This document shows, in pieces, positions 1-8,802 of a stretch of DNA of 64,000 bases. Position 1 is the first letter of the stretch; every line of letters begins with the position of its first letter. The translations under genes were made by a program, and so were the position numbers. The notes beneath the pieces were generated by a model. That model had not been told where the DNA came from. It made no database searches and saw nothing but the letters and a program-made list of their open reading frames with translations. The DNA comes from Onstottus_B arcticum (GTDB lineage Bacteria; Acidobacteriota; Blastocatellia; UBA7656). Location of the stretch: positions 182,927 to 246,926 of the forward strand of contig JBBPIE010000008.1 in NCBI GenBank assembly GCA_038040485.1, read 5' to 3'.

Positions 1-1058
1 AGCAGCAGCAAACCGAAGTCAGCGAGGATCCCTTTAGCTTCTGGAACGCCGACCAAACAACTGAGGTGGGCGATGATCAAGACCTCTTCAACCGCTTGAG
101 AGGCGGAGAAACTGCCGAGCACGATCTCGAGAAGGGCGACCTCGCATTCTATTACGACGAGTGGGATCGCGAGCTGGGCGATTATCGCACGCGTTGGTGC
201 CGGGTCATCGAACGGCCTGGCTCACGTGGCTCGCGTGGTTTCGTCGAGATGGTCCGAAGCCGGTACGCGGGAGTAATTTCGTCGATTCGATATCAGTTTC
301 AACTGTTGAGGCCCGAGAACCTGCGTCGCATCCGCGGCGAGATCGACGGTGACGACTATGATCTTCAGTCGGTGATCGACTACGCGCTGGACAAGCGAAG
401 CACGGGAATGATCGACGACCGGCTGTACACTCGCAAGCTCCGACGCGAGCGCGATGTTGCCGTTTCATTCCTGCTAGATATGTCGAGCTCGACGGCGCGA
501 GCAATCAGCCGATATCCAAACAACCCTTACACTCAACCGGGGCAGCGCATAATTGACATCGAGAAGGAAGGCCTGGTCTTGATGAGCGAGGCGCTGGAAG
601 CAGTCGGCGATTCATACTCAATGCAAGGCTTCACCAGTGAAGGCAGACGCAACGTTAAGTTCTACATCATCAAAGATTTTTCCGAAGGTTATTCCTCTGA
701 AGTAGAACGTCGCATTGGTGGGATTACGTATCAGAACAACACTCGTCTGGGAGCGGCGATTCGGCATGCTACCACTAGGCTTGCGCGACAGGATGCTCGA
801 ACCAAGCTGCTGATCGTGCTGTCGGATGGGAGACCTTACGATCACGACTATGGCGACAGCCGTTACGCGCGCGAGGATACGAGGATGGCGCTAAGACAGT
901 CCCGAATTGAAGGCATCACTCCTTTCTGCATTACGATCGATCGCGAGTCAGAAGACCAGCTTCGTGATATGTATGGAGAAGTAGGTTATACGATCATCGA
1001 CGATGTTCTGAGTTTGCCTGAACGGCTGCCTGGAATTTACACCCGTCTTACGACATAG
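1..1058 (+). CDS. NorD/CbbO-type VWA domain protein, 5' partial
   Basis: The reading frame is open from the first bases of the window, and the first visible start-like codon is a GTG at 66, so the N-terminus lies upstream. The visible part ends in a von Willebrand factor A domain. The metal-binding MIDAS begins with DMSSS near visible residue 138, and an SDGRPYDHDY segment with the downstream EDTRMALRQSR and PFCITID segments is typical of NorD/CbbO proteins. Members of that family work with MoxR-type AAA ATPases (NorQ/CbbQ) to activate metal enzymes such as nitric oxide reductase or Rubisco. The partner ATPase would be expected upstream, outside the window. The client enzyme cannot be told from this fragment. 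Confidence 0.8.
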   Translation, partial: QQQTEVSEDPFSFWNADQTTEVGDDQDLFNRLRGGETAEHDLEKGDLAFYYDEWDRELGDYRTRWCRVIERPGSRGSRGFVEMVRSRYAGVISSIRYQFQLLRPENLRRIRGEIDGDDYDLQSVIDYALDKRSTGMIDDRLYTRKLRRERDVAVSFLLDMSSSTARAISRYPNNPYTQPGQRIIDIEKEGLVLMSEALEAVGDSYSMQGFTSEGRRNVKFYIIKDFSEGYSSEVERRIGGITYQNNTRLGAAIRHATTRLARQDARTKLLIVLSDGRPYDHDYGDSRYAREDTRMALRQSRIEGITPFCITIDRESEDQLRDMYGEVGYTIIDDVLSLPERLPGIYTRLTT

Positions 1059-1118
1059 CATTAACTGACGGATCTCAGACGCTTGAGACACAGGCTGAGA
1101 GTTTTATGCCGGGACCTC

Positions 1119-2375
1119 TTACTCGTAACGGAGCGCTTCAATCGGATCGAGGCGCGAAGCCTTTCTTGCCGGCCACACGCCGAATACCAATCCGACCCCC
1201 GCTGAAACTACAAGCCCCGAGATCACAGCCCACATAGGAATCGAGGCCGGCAGCGATGGAAAAATCAACCCGACGATTTGGCTTACGATAATTGCGAGCA
1301 CCACTCCAAGTATTCCGCCAAGCAGAGTCAGTGTCATTGCTTCAAATAGGAATTGGTTGGTTATGTCGCGACGGCGCGCGCCGATCGCTTTCCGCACGCC
1401 TATTTCGTGAGTTCGCTCGGTCACGCTTACCAGCATTATGTTCATGACACCGATTCCACCTACGAGCAGCCCGACGCTCGAGAGGGCGATCGCCACCAGT
1501 CCAACTTGCGCGGTTATGCTGTCAAACTCAGCAATAAACCGGTCGGCGGTTGTCAGATCGAAGTTGTTCTTTTGATCGTATGCCACACCCCGCTGACGGC
1601 GAAGCACATCTTCAACCTGGTCAAGAGCCTGTCGCATCTCTCCGCTCTTCGCGCTAATGATCAGCATCATCCATTCGCTTCGAGGTGAGATTTTGCGAAT
1701 GGTTCTGAACGGCACCAGCACCTGGTTGTCGCTTTCATTCTCACCCATCATGCTTCCTTTTCTCTTTTCGAGAACGCCGATGATCTCGTAGGGCTTGCCG
1801 TTCATCGTGACTTGCTTGCCTATCGGGTCGGCTCCCTGCGGAAACAGCGCCAGGACAACCGAATCCCCAATTACCATAACTTCACGTCGGTGTTGATCGT
1901 CGGCCTCGCTGATGAATCGACCCGCGTTCAGCGAAAGGTTGGTGATCACTCCGTAGTTGGCCGATACTCCTTCGAGGTTTCCCTGCTTATACGTCTGGCC
2001 TCCATAGTTAAGAGTCTTGTCGAAGTTCCACTCAATGAACCCGTCGTTCGCTACATCCTCGACGGACGGCGCAAATTGCTTGATAGCTTCTCCGTCTTCA
2101 GGCTTGAGAGGCTTCCGCTTTCTTTCTTCGCGATCGCTGGGCCCAAAGGAGATTCCAGTAGAAAGGTGAAATGCGTAGATGTTATTTGTGCCGTACTCCT
2201 CAATAAAGTGGATCAAGTTGCCGCGAATCCCTGTGAGGATCGACGCGATTGCGATAACAGTGGTGACGCCTATGACGATGCCGAGGACCGTCAGGAAGCT
2301 CCGGAACTTGTGAGCGCGCACGTTATCCAGCGCCATCAATATCGTTTCGGTGGGGACGAACGATTTCAGCCTCAT
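1119..2375 (-). CDS. MacB-type ABC transporter permease (second of a tandem pair)
   Basis: A 418-residue inner-membrane protein with the MacB/LolC layout. One transmembrane helix lies near residues 25-50 (LTVLGIVIGVTTVIAIASI), followed by a large periplasmic core of about 220 residues. Three C-terminal helices form the FtsX domain, with the hallmark GIGVMNIMLVSVTERTHEIG segment and ending in EALRYE. Such permeases pair with a MacB-like ATPase for mechanotransmission or export of lipoproteins, peptides or drugs. The gene starts 10 bases after the stop of the upstream permease, so the two are one transcript and may form a heterodimer. No ATPase gene lies in the window, so it must be encoded elsewhere or be missing. 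The substrate is unknown. Confidence 0.9.
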   Translation of the reverse strand: MRLKSFVPTETILMALDNVRAHKFRSFLTVLGIVIGVTTVIAIASILTGIRGNLIHFIEEYGTNNIYAFHLSTGISFGPSDREERKRKPLKPEDGEAIKQFAPSVEDVANDGFIEWNFDKTLNYGGQTYKQGNLEGVSANYGVITNLSLNAGRFISEADDQHRREVMVIGDSVVLALFPQGADPIGKQVTMNGKPYEIIGVLEKRKGSMMGENESDNQVLVPFRTIRKISPRSEWMMLIISAKSGEMRQALDQVEDVLRRQRGVAYDQKNNFDLTTADRFIAEFDSITAQVGLVAIALSSVGLLVGGIGVMNIMLVSVTERTHEIGVRKAIGARRRDITNQFLFEAMTLTLLGGILGVVLAIIVSQIVGLIFPSLPASIPMWAVISGLVVSAGVGLVFGVWPARKASRLDPIEALRYE

Positions 2376-2385
2376 GAATCACCTT

Positions 2386-3630
2386 TCAGAGTTTGGTTAA
2401 CGCCGTGATCGGATCCAGCTTGGCCGCCTTTACCGCTGGATAAATCCCAAAGATCATCCCGATGCCGCTCGACACGATGAGCGACAGCAGGATGTACGGC
2501 AGGGTGATCGCCATCGGGATGGGAGTGGCTGTGCTAATCAGCCACGCCACTCCGGCAGCGGTCAATAGTCCGAGCACGCCTCCAAGCGCGCAAAGCACCG
2601 ATGATTCGATCAGGAATTGCACGAGTATGTGGCTGCGCCGGGCACCCACGGCCTTGCGCAGCCCGATCTCAAAGGTCCGCTCGGTCACGCTCACCAGCAT
2701 TATGTTCATGACGACGATGCCGCCCACAACAAGCGATATGAGCGTTATCGGGACGACCGCAATTGCGATTGTGCCGGTGATCTGGTCTACCTGGTTGTTC
2801 ACCTGCTCGACATTGACCAGTCCGAAGTCGTCCTCGGCGTCGCCTTTTAGCTTGTGCCTGTTTCGCATCGCGACCCGAGCTTCCTCGATAGTTGGCTCAA
2901 ACGTTTCGCGGCTTTGCGCCTTACCGTGCAGTTGAAGACTTTGACGCCGGCCGAACATTCGCCCCCAGGTTGTCAGCGGGATATATGCGTGGTTATCGAG
3001 CGACTGGCCGAACATTGAGCCTCGCTTCTCCTCGACGCCGACGATCGTCATTGGCAGGTTTCTGATCTTGAGTGTCCTGCCGATCGGATCCAGGCCAGCA
3101 AAAAACTTGTCTCTAATATCCGCGCCGATGACGCATACCATCGCCGCGCGTTCGACTTCGTGAGGCGCGAGAAACCGGCCTTCCGCGATGGTCTTGTTTT
3201 CGATCTCGCCCATGTTCGCAGTCACGCCGGCTATTTGGGTCCCGAATAAGTCCTGCCCCTCATGCTTAAGGTCAACTCTCGCGTCAGCTTCTGCGCCAAC
3301 CGCTTTGCAAGACACGCACTTGTTGATCAGCCAATCCAGGTCGTCCCACTCCAGGCGCTTGTTGCGCTTGTTCATCTTCTCCCACTCGTCTTCCGTCATG
3401 TTTCCGACATGCGCGATGCGCGAGATCATGAAGTGGTTTACACCAAGAAGCTTCGAAACCCGCTCGGTGACATAGGCGTTAAGACCATCGATCGAAGCGC
3501 CGACAACGACCACCGACGCCACTCCGATGATTATCCCGATGAGTGTTAGAAACGCACGAAGCTTGTGGGCGAAGATCGACTGCAAAGCGATCTTTGCTGC
3601 GTCGGAGTAGAAGGAGAGAAGGGTTCGCAT
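2386..3630 (-). CDS. MacB-type ABC transporter permease (first of a tandem pair)
   Basis: A 414-residue permease with the same architecture as its downstream neighbour: an N-terminal helix (LTLIGIIIGVASVVVVGAS), a periplasmic MacB core with a CVSC pair near residues 90-93, and a three-helix FtsX domain containing VVMNIMLVSVTERTFEIG and ending in PITALTKL. Sequence divergence from the neighbour is large enough that this is an old duplication rather than a recent copy. The two genes are ten bases apart and probably co-translated. Acidobacteria commonly carry many such orphan MacB permease pairs, often of unknown function; that family statement is general knowledge and is not shown here. Confidence 0.9.
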   Translation of the reverse strand: MRTLLSFYSDAAKIALQSIFAHKLRAFLTLIGIIIGVASVVVVGASIDGLNAYVTERVSKLLGVNHFMISRIAHVGNMTEDEWEKMNKRNKRLEWDDLDWLINKCVSCKAVGAEADARVDLKHEGQDLFGTQIAGVTANMGEIENKTIAEGRFLAPHEVERAAMVCVIGADIRDKFFAGLDPIGRTLKIRNLPMTIVGVEEKRGSMFGQSLDNHAYIPLTTWGRMFGRRQSLQLHGKAQSRETFEPTIEEARVAMRNRHKLKGDAEDDFGLVNVEQVNNQVDQITGTIAIAVVPITLISLVVGGIVVMNIMLVSVTERTFEIGLRKAVGARRSHILVQFLIESSVLCALGGVLGLLTAAGVAWLISTATPIPMAITLPYILLSLIVSSGIGMIFGIYPAVKAAKLDPITALTKL

Positions 3631-4156
3631 AATTCACCGCGTGTCCCGACCGACTAGCTTACTCTGAAAGGGCAATGAAACGAAGGCGCTCTAAGTTCCT
3701 TCTGCGACAGACTCGATTGCGCCACCTGCCCTGAACCTTAACGTAAGGCTCGATGGTTTGATTAACACCCGGACTTCATTACACCGCGCTGCACGGCATC
3801 AGGCTCGACCCAAATCAGGAGTTTGACCAGACACATCCAACCAGACACGCAAGGCCCGCCACAGGCCACATCAGAGGTCCGATGTCCGCAAGAAAACAGC
3901 GACTCCGTTAGGATCTCGACAGGATGTTGACGGGCTTAGCTTGGGCCACGCACGGTTTACTCTCGTTTACCTTTTTACGCTCCTGAGATCCTGTGTCCAT
4001 ATGTTGTGGTTGGTCTCGCTTGAGGGTGCCAATCCACACGATGTTGGGGCACTCATGCCGACCTCCACAAGTCGGCCCGCGAAATGCGCAACCATAAGTA
4101 AATCCGTGCTTTAGAAAAAAAACCCGACGAAGGAAGTTCTTGACTTCCAGGAAGAT
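3631..4156. other. Intergenic region between the divergent permease operon and ftsZ
   Basis: About 520 bases without a convincing gene. It must hold the promoter of the leftward permease operon, which I could not place, and it holds the ftsZ promoter at its right edge. A short perfect hairpin with 6-bp arms lies at 4057-4076 (GCCGAC and GTCGGC). Nothing else stands out. Confidence 0.5.
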
Positions 4157-4167
4157 TTGACTACAAT
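4140..4167 (+). promoter_or_regulatory. Sigma70-type promoter for ftsZ
   Basis: A TTGACT -35 box at 4140-4145 and a TACAAT -10 box at 4162-4167 are separated by 16 bases, close to the housekeeping consensus. Transcription would start near 4174. This excludes the upstream in-frame TTG at 4157 as the ftsZ start and leaves ATG codons at 4205, 4277 and 4292. Confidence 0.65.
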
Positions 4168-4291
4168 AAGTGTCCTCCGCGACTGTACACCAGTCACCGC
4201 GTTAATGAGCAAGCAAGAGCCCGGTGCTCGCGATTCGACGGAAAGTTTCTACCGCCGCGATGCCGTTGCTTGGAAGATGGAGGATCCGACT

Positions 4292-5416
4292 ATGCACAAT
4301 GGGAGACACGTTCCTGGACAAGGCTCGATCGCGTTTGCCGAGTCTGAGCCCCTGGACCAGGTAGCGAAGATCAAAGTCGTCGGTGTAGGCGGCGCAGGCG
4401 GCAATGCCGTAAACCGAATGATCGAGGAGGGCATGACCGGAGTTGAGTTCATCGTCTGCAACACGGACCTTCAAGCCCTGCGAAGTTCGCGCGCCCCGAT
4501 CAAAATTCAGCTTGGCGCTGACATTGCGCGGGGCCTCGGCGCTGGGGGCGACCCCGAGGTCGGCAAACAAGCTGCCCTCGCCGATATAGACCGCATCTTC
4601 GACGCGCTCGATGGAGCGAACATGGTTTTTGTTGCTGCGGGGCTCGGAGGCGGAACCGGGACTGGCGCGGCGCCTATCGTCGCCAGCGTTGCCACTGAGC
4701 TTGGCGCGCTCACCGTCGGCGTGGTTACCAGGCCGTTCGCCTTCGAAGGTTTGCGGCGCGCACGTAACGCCGAGACTGGATTGGAAGAGCTTCGAGGCTG
4801 CGTTGACAGCGTCGTCACCGTTCCCAATGAGCGGCTTCTCGGGTCGACCGCAAAGGGCGTCTCGTTTGTCGAAGCGTTCATGATGGCTGACGAGGTCCTC
4901 AGACAAGCAGTTCGCGGCATCTCCGACATCATTCTGCTGCCGGGGCTGATAAATGTCGACTTCGCCGATGTTCGAACGACGATGATGGGACGAGGCGTGG
5001 CGTTGATGGGCACGGGAGTAGCCACAGGGAACAACCGCGCGATCGAAGCGGTGCAGCGCGCGATATCCAGTCCCCTGCTGGAGGAAGCATCGATAGAAGG
5101 CGCGAAGTCGCTACTTGTGAATCTAACCGGCGGACCCAGCGTGGAGCTGGGCGAAGTCAACGAAGCCATGATGTTGATACACGACGCCGCCGACTGCGAA
5201 GCCGAAATCATTTTCGGCGCGGTGATAGACGAGACCCTCACCGATGAAATTCGAATCACGGTGATCGCTACTGACTTCGCCTCGACTGCTGCTGTTTCTC
5301 AGCCGGCTCCGCCGCTTCGAGGCCCGCAAGGCCCCGGTCCCGGCAACCGGCCAACCGGCACGCACGACAACAATGACCTGGCGGTACCGGCCTTTCTGCG
5401 AAAGTCGGCCAACTGA
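4292..5416 (+). CDS. ftsZ: Cell division protein FtsZ
   Basis: The bacterial tubulin homologue that polymerises into the division ring at mid-cell. With the chosen start it is 374 residues. Visible are the N-terminal GVGGAGGNAVNRMI nucleotide-binding segment, the tubulin signature GGGTGTG at residues 119-125, the T7 loop region GLINVDFADVRT, and the C-terminal peptide AVPAFLRKSAN that binds FtsA and other partners after a Pro/Gly-rich linker. ATG 4292 is preceded by GGAGG at good spacing; ATG 4205 and 4277 are in-frame alternatives, and the frame stays open further upstream past the promoter. It stands alone, with no ftsA, ftsQ or mur genes beside it, so it is either relocated out of the usual division cluster or a second paralogue. 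Confidence 0.95.
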   Translation: MHNGRHVPGQGSIAFAESEPLDQVAKIKVVGVGGAGGNAVNRMIEEGMTGVEFIVCNTDLQALRSSRAPIKIQLGADIARGLGAGGDPEVGKQAALADIDRIFDALDGANMVFVAAGLGGGTGTGAAPIVASVATELGALTVGVVTRPFAFEGLRRARNAETGLEELRGCVDSVVTVPNERLLGSTAKGVSFVEAFMMADEVLRQAVRGISDIILLPGLINVDFADVRTTMMGRGVALMGTGVATGNNRAIEAVQRAISSPLLEEASIEGAKSLLVNLTGGPSVELGEVNEAMMLIHDAADCEAEIIFGAVIDETLTDEIRITVIATDFASTAAVSQPAPPLRGPQGPGPGNRPTGTHDNNDLAVPAFLRKSAN

Positions 5417-5428
5417 CGTTGTGGGGAT

Positions 5429-5453
5429 CTGCGCGGCGGCCGTCACCGCGCAG
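5429..5453 (+). terminator. Hairpin after ftsZ, possible terminator
   Basis: Thirteen bases after the ftsZ stop, an 8-bp perfect stem (CTGCGCGG pairing with CCGCGCAG) closes a 9-base loop. No T-run follows, so it could be a weak or Rho-assisted terminator or only an RNA stabilising end. Confidence 0.4.
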
Positions 5454-5590
5454 CAAGCTAGCACGCAGGCCGACCAACCAGAAGAGCCTCCAGTCGAGGC
5501 TTGAGACCAAGGCCCGTCGAATCAATTTGACCTGGAGCCAGGCTGGTTCACCGCCCTTTGAGGCGGTCCGGATGACGCGTATGAGGCGTG

Positions 5591-5860
5591 ATGACTGACG
5601 CATACAAGGAACACTTCAAGACAGCCGAAGACTTGATGGTGCGAGGCGCCTTTGGTGAGGCCGAGCGGAACCTGCTCGTGGCCTTGACTGAGCTGCGCGA
5701 TTGTCCGCCCCAAGACGCGCGCTGGCTGGAGGTTTACTCGAGCCTGGCCAAACTGTATATCCAGCAGGCAAACTACGGGCGAGCCGCACAGATCTACGTC
5801 CGCTCGCTTCGAATACTTGAGAAGGTGAATCAGGTTAAGTATCTGCAGACGGTGGCTTGA
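5591..5860 (+). CDS. Small TPR-like protein
   Basis: An 89-residue, all-helical soluble protein. Residues roughly 5-35 and 42-75 fit two tetratricopeptide helix pairs, with the spacing and small residues of TPR units (GEAERNLLVALTEL, YSSLAKLYIQQANYGRAAQIYVRSLRILE). It starts at ATG 5591 behind a GAGG at 5583-5586; a GTG directly before it is less likely. Two TPRs alone are too few for a full superhelix, so it probably binds a partner or oligomerises. It follows ftsZ by about 175 bases on the same strand. A role in division is possible but unsupported. Confidence 0.7.
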   Translation: MTDAYKEHFKTAEDLMVRGAFGEAERNLLVALTELRDCPPQDARWLEVYSSLAKLYIQQANYGRAAQIYVRSLRILEKVNQVKYLQTVA

Positions 5861-6113
5861 CCGCTCGCTTTGGCCGTGCACCCCCAAGAATCCGCGCTCA
5901 CCCTCCCCTCGCTCCTGCGACCTATTCTTAGAGAGATCACTTTAACTCCTTCGCTTGACGCCTTCCTTGACGACTTCGACGAGAAGGGCTGTATCAGGAT
6001 CAAGGATCGGGACAGAGGCCTCGCCGCCGACTCCCAACTCTGCGCTCCGCAGAAAGCCGTTGGTTAGTTGTGAAGGATCAACATTTCGAAAAACTGGGTT
6101 TTGTTGCTTACGC

Positions 6114-6923
6114 TCACAAACGAGACCAACCCGCGATCGAGTGCCGAAAATGATCGGTGACGGATGCGGTAAAGCGTGTTTCGGCGGGTTGCCAGATCAT
6201 CCTCTGAATGGTCAGGTCGGGGTGGGCAAGACGAATGACGTTAAATGAATTAACTTCGCCTCTTCGACGAGTTGAAGCAGCCGTGCCGGCTTGCACAATG
6301 ACCGATGAGAGCCCGCCGACCTTATAGCGCTTTGCCGTGTGACCAGTACGGCTGATGTGCAGATGGCCCGCGAGAAACAAATCGGCTCCGCAAGTCGAGA
6401 GTTGTTTTAGCGCCATTCGCGCGCGCCCAACCAGGTCACTGTCGTCGTGACCCTCCGGCAAATCGAACGGATGGTGCGTGACTACGATCTTGATAACGTC
6501 CGTCCCAACCGAGCAGAACTTCTCTCGAAGCCAGGCCACCTGGGTCTCGTTGATGCGACCGCCCTTGAACGTCAGCGCGCGGGCTGTGCTTACCCCAAGG
6601 ACTGCGATCTCGTCGTCGACGTAGGACGGTCGTAGCTCATCAGTTACGTGGCGCCGGTACTTCTCAAGCGGTTGCGCGAATCGCGCGAAGACATTGTACA
6701 AAGGAATATCGTGATTCCCTGGCACGACGATCTGGGGTTGAGGGAGTGCATCGAGGAACGCGCGAGCCTCTTTGAACTGACTGGACCGCGCCCGCTGCGT
6801 CAGGTCACCCGAGACCACGACGACATCCGGTTCAATCCCGTTGATGGTGTGAATGAGCGGAGCAATAACCTCCTCGTTGACGCTACCGAAATGAATGTCG
6901 GATAAATGAACAATTGTTCGCAT
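6114..6923 (-). CDS. Calcineurin-like metallophosphoesterase
   Basis: A 269-residue cytosolic phosphoesterase with the full set of metal ligands: D9-H11 (SDIHFG), D40 (SGDLT), N70-H71 (GNHD), H150 (THHPF) and H187-H189 (GHLH). The order and length match the class III cyclic-nucleotide phosphodiesterase/CpdA-like branch, which hydrolyses phosphodiesters or small phosphomonoesters. The gene follows the lipid-kinase-like gene by 15 bases on the same strand, so both are probably expressed together. This pairing, a DAG-kinase-like protein with a phosphoesterase, is seen in other bacteria and suggests a shared lipid or phosphate-recycling task, but the true substrate is not visible from sequence. 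Confidence 0.9.
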   Translation of the reverse strand: MRTIVHLSDIHFGSVNEEVIAPLIHTINGIEPDVVVVSGDLTQRARSSQFKEARAFLDALPQPQIVVPGNHDIPLYNVFARFAQPLEKYRRHVTDELRPSYVDDEIAVLGVSTARALTFKGGRINETQVAWLREKFCSVGTDVIKIVVTHHPFDLPEGHDDSDLVGRARMALKQLSTCGADLFLAGHLHISRTGHTAKRYKVGGLSSVIVQAGTAASTRRRGEVNSFNVIRLAHPDLTIQRMIWQPAETRFTASVTDHFRHSIAGWSRL

Positions 6924-6938
6924 ACGCCACCGGCTCCC

Positions 6939-7877
6939 TTATTCGGTCACAGCGGAGCTGCCCACAGGCACGATGACGCGAAGCCCGCCCGGTCGTACGC
7001 GGTAGTGAAGCGGCGGCTGCATCAGGACGACCTCGCCATCCACCGAGACGTGGACGCCCCTGCGCCGTGTCTCTATCCAAATCTCGGTGGTGCACATCGC
7101 GACGAATTCCTCGGCTTGCGGTAAACGCTTCAAGAGCGCCTGCAGTCCGAGCTTCAAAAGTCCAAGCCGCCCGGTACGGTGAGAAAAGTAGAGGCTCAAC
7201 TGTCCGGCGTTCAGACATTCCCGGCTGCCAATGTTAAGGCCCTCCATCTGATAATTATTATTACCTATGAACACAAACGGTGTGCGGCTCGACATTTCGT
7301 TACCGTCAACGTTCAAGCGGACGTTGAGAAACGGATAGCGGCGCAAAACAGAAAACGCGGCCCAGATGAAAGCGGGCCATTTGCGGTGCCCGAGCCGCTG
7401 CCTTTGTTCGCGGTGATAAACGACGCTTGGATAAAGCCCCAAGCTCGAGTTATTGAGGAATATGCGATCGTTGACCTCTCCGACGTCGACCTGTATCGCG
7501 TGGCCCGCGACGATCGTTCGCGCAGCTTCTGTGAGGTCGAGCGGTATCTTCAAGTCTTTGGCGAAATGATTGAGCGTGCCGAGCGGAAGCACGCCCAGCA
7601 TCTTGTCAGTGCCGACAAGAGCTGAGGCGACCGCACAAAGTGTGCCGTCACCGCCCCCAGCAACTATTGTAGTGGCTTCGCCGCGAGCGGCGCGGCTGGC
7701 GAGTTTAAGCAGCTCGTCTCCAGTCTTAGCCACCGAGATCCGCGCATCAACGCCGGTCGCTTTAAAGAGCTCTGTGACCTGCTCACGCCCATCGTCTTCT
7801 GACGGGCCCGAGCCTGCATTGATGATAACCTCGACCACGCGCGGCAAATCGTTTCGCTGTTCCTTGTCGATCTTCAT
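6939..7877 (-). CDS. Diacylglycerol kinase-family lipid kinase
   Basis: A 312-residue YegS/DgkB-like protein. The catalytic glycine-rich loop GGGDGT is at residues 74-79, followed by a LGVLPLGTLNHFAKDL segment (the nucleotide-binding GT-N-F-A pattern of the family). The C-terminal half is the beta-sandwich domain that completes the active site, with the late VDGEVV segment typical of these kinases. These enzymes phosphorylate diacylglycerol, sphingoid bases or related lipids at the inner face of the membrane with ATP. ATG 7877 begins MKIDKEQ. It is the first gene of a two-gene unit with the downstream phosphoesterase. Confidence 0.9.
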   Translation of the reverse strand: MKIDKEQRNDLPRVVEVIINAGSGPSEDDGREQVTELFKATGVDARISVAKTGDELLKLASRAARGEATTIVAGGGDGTLCAVASALVGTDKMLGVLPLGTLNHFAKDLKIPLDLTEAARTIVAGHAIQVDVGEVNDRIFLNNSSLGLYPSVVYHREQRQRLGHRKWPAFIWAAFSVLRRYPFLNVRLNVDGNEMSSRTPFVFIGNNNYQMEGLNIGSRECLNAGQLSLYFSHRTGRLGLLKLGLQALLKRLPQAEEFVAMCTTEIWIETRRRGVHVSVDGEVVLMQPPLHYRVRPGGLRVIVPVGSSAVTE

Positions 7878-7930
7878 CTGTCGTACTCATCGAACGACGG
7901 GAGAGCAACCAGAGTGTTGAGAAGAGTCTC

Positions 7931-8006
7931 GCCACAAAGACGCGAAGACACAAAGGTCCACAAAGCCCTTCTTTGTGAAGCTTCGTGAGCTTAGTGCCTT
8001 TGTGGC
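7931..8006. repeat. Dispersed hairpin repeat of the CAAAGACGC type, copy 1
   Basis: An imperfect inverted repeat whose left arm starts GCCACAAAGACGCGAAG and whose right arm ends TTAGTGCCTTTGTGGC. The arms are built of CAAAG-like words about 11 bases apart. Related elements occur at 12440-12540, 36795-36869 and 59462-59549, always outside genes. This copy lies between the divergent starts and ends of the lipid-kinase and rhomboid genes. Confidence 0.7.
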
Positions 8007-8036
8007 AATACAGGCCGCACCACAACGTCGTCATTG

Positions 8037-8684
8037 TCAGGTTGTTGCCTGCGTTCCTCTACCGCGAAATAGAAAGGTCAAAACGAATCCTGCGATGAAG
8101 CCGCCTATGTGCGCCATGTAAGCCACTCCGCCACTTTCCGCCGTGTTGGAAATGGAACCGATACCGCTAACAAACTGAAGGACGATCCAGAATCCAATCA
8201 CCACCAATGCCGGCATTGGAATCACTCCTCTGCCCATCAACACATTCACTCTTCCCTTCGGGAACAGCAATATGTAAGCTCCCAGCACTCCGGCAATCGC
8301 TCCTGATGCTCCCAGGTTTGGCACATTTGATCCCGAGCTAAAAGCCAACTGTGCGAAAGTTGCCGCAAGGCCGCACAGCAGATAGAAGATTAGGAACTTG
8401 ATGTGTCCGAAACGGTCTTCCACGTTGTCACCGAAAATCCAGAGGTAAAGCATGTTGCCTAACAGGTGGAGCCAACCGGCGTGCATGAACATGGAGGTAA
8501 AGAGCGTGGGGAAATCGCCAGCCGGATTGGACAGGAACCGCCGCGGTACAAAGGCCCAATGCATGATAAACGGCTCGCCGCCATTTAGCTCGACAAAGAA
8601 GAAGAGTAGGTTTAGCGCGATCAGGCAATAAGTCACAACCGGAAAAGTTCTGCGCGAGGTATTGTCGTCACCGATTGGAAACAT
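8037..8684 (-). CDS. Rhomboid-family intramembrane serine protease
   Basis: A 215-residue polytopic membrane protein with six predicted helices. The catalytic serine is S127 in GASGAIAG, the catalytic histidine is H192 in AHIGGF, and the HAGWLHLLGNMLYLWIFG segment forms the conserved second helix and loop. Rhomboids cleave transmembrane substrates within the membrane; the physiological substrate is not known here. The start is ATG 8684 behind a GGAG-like site (AAAGGAGCAGACTGCT). The promoter region and the first 22 codons are duplicated as a stub at 15728-15808, described separately. Confidence 0.93.
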   Translation of the reverse strand: MFPIGDDNTSRRTFPVVTYCLIALNLLFFFVELNGGEPFIMHWAFVPRRFLSNPAGDFPTLFTSMFMHAGWLHLLGNMLYLWIFGDNVEDRFGHIKFLIFYLLCGLAATFAQLAFSSGSNVPNLGASGAIAGVLGAYILLFPKGRVNVLMGRGVIPMPALVVIGFWIVLQFVSGIGSISNTAESGGVAYMAHIGGFIAGFVLTFLFRGRGTQATT

Positions 8685-8802
8685 AGCAGTCTGCTCCTTT
8701 CACTCAGATTGGATGTCACATGCTATATGACAAATGCTTAAGTCAAAAGCGGGCCTTACTTGTTCTCCAAGGGAGAGAGTTACTCCCGGCCAACCGTCCT
8801 CA

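Noticed and set aside
4157..4291. TTG 4157 as start of ftsZ
   Set aside because: The codon lies upstream of the predicted -10 box, so it would not be in the transcript; later ATG codons have better ribosome binding sites.
4507..5259. 250-codon frame opposite ftsZ
   Set aside because: Serine/threonine/proline-rich antisense translation of a real gene; no start signals.
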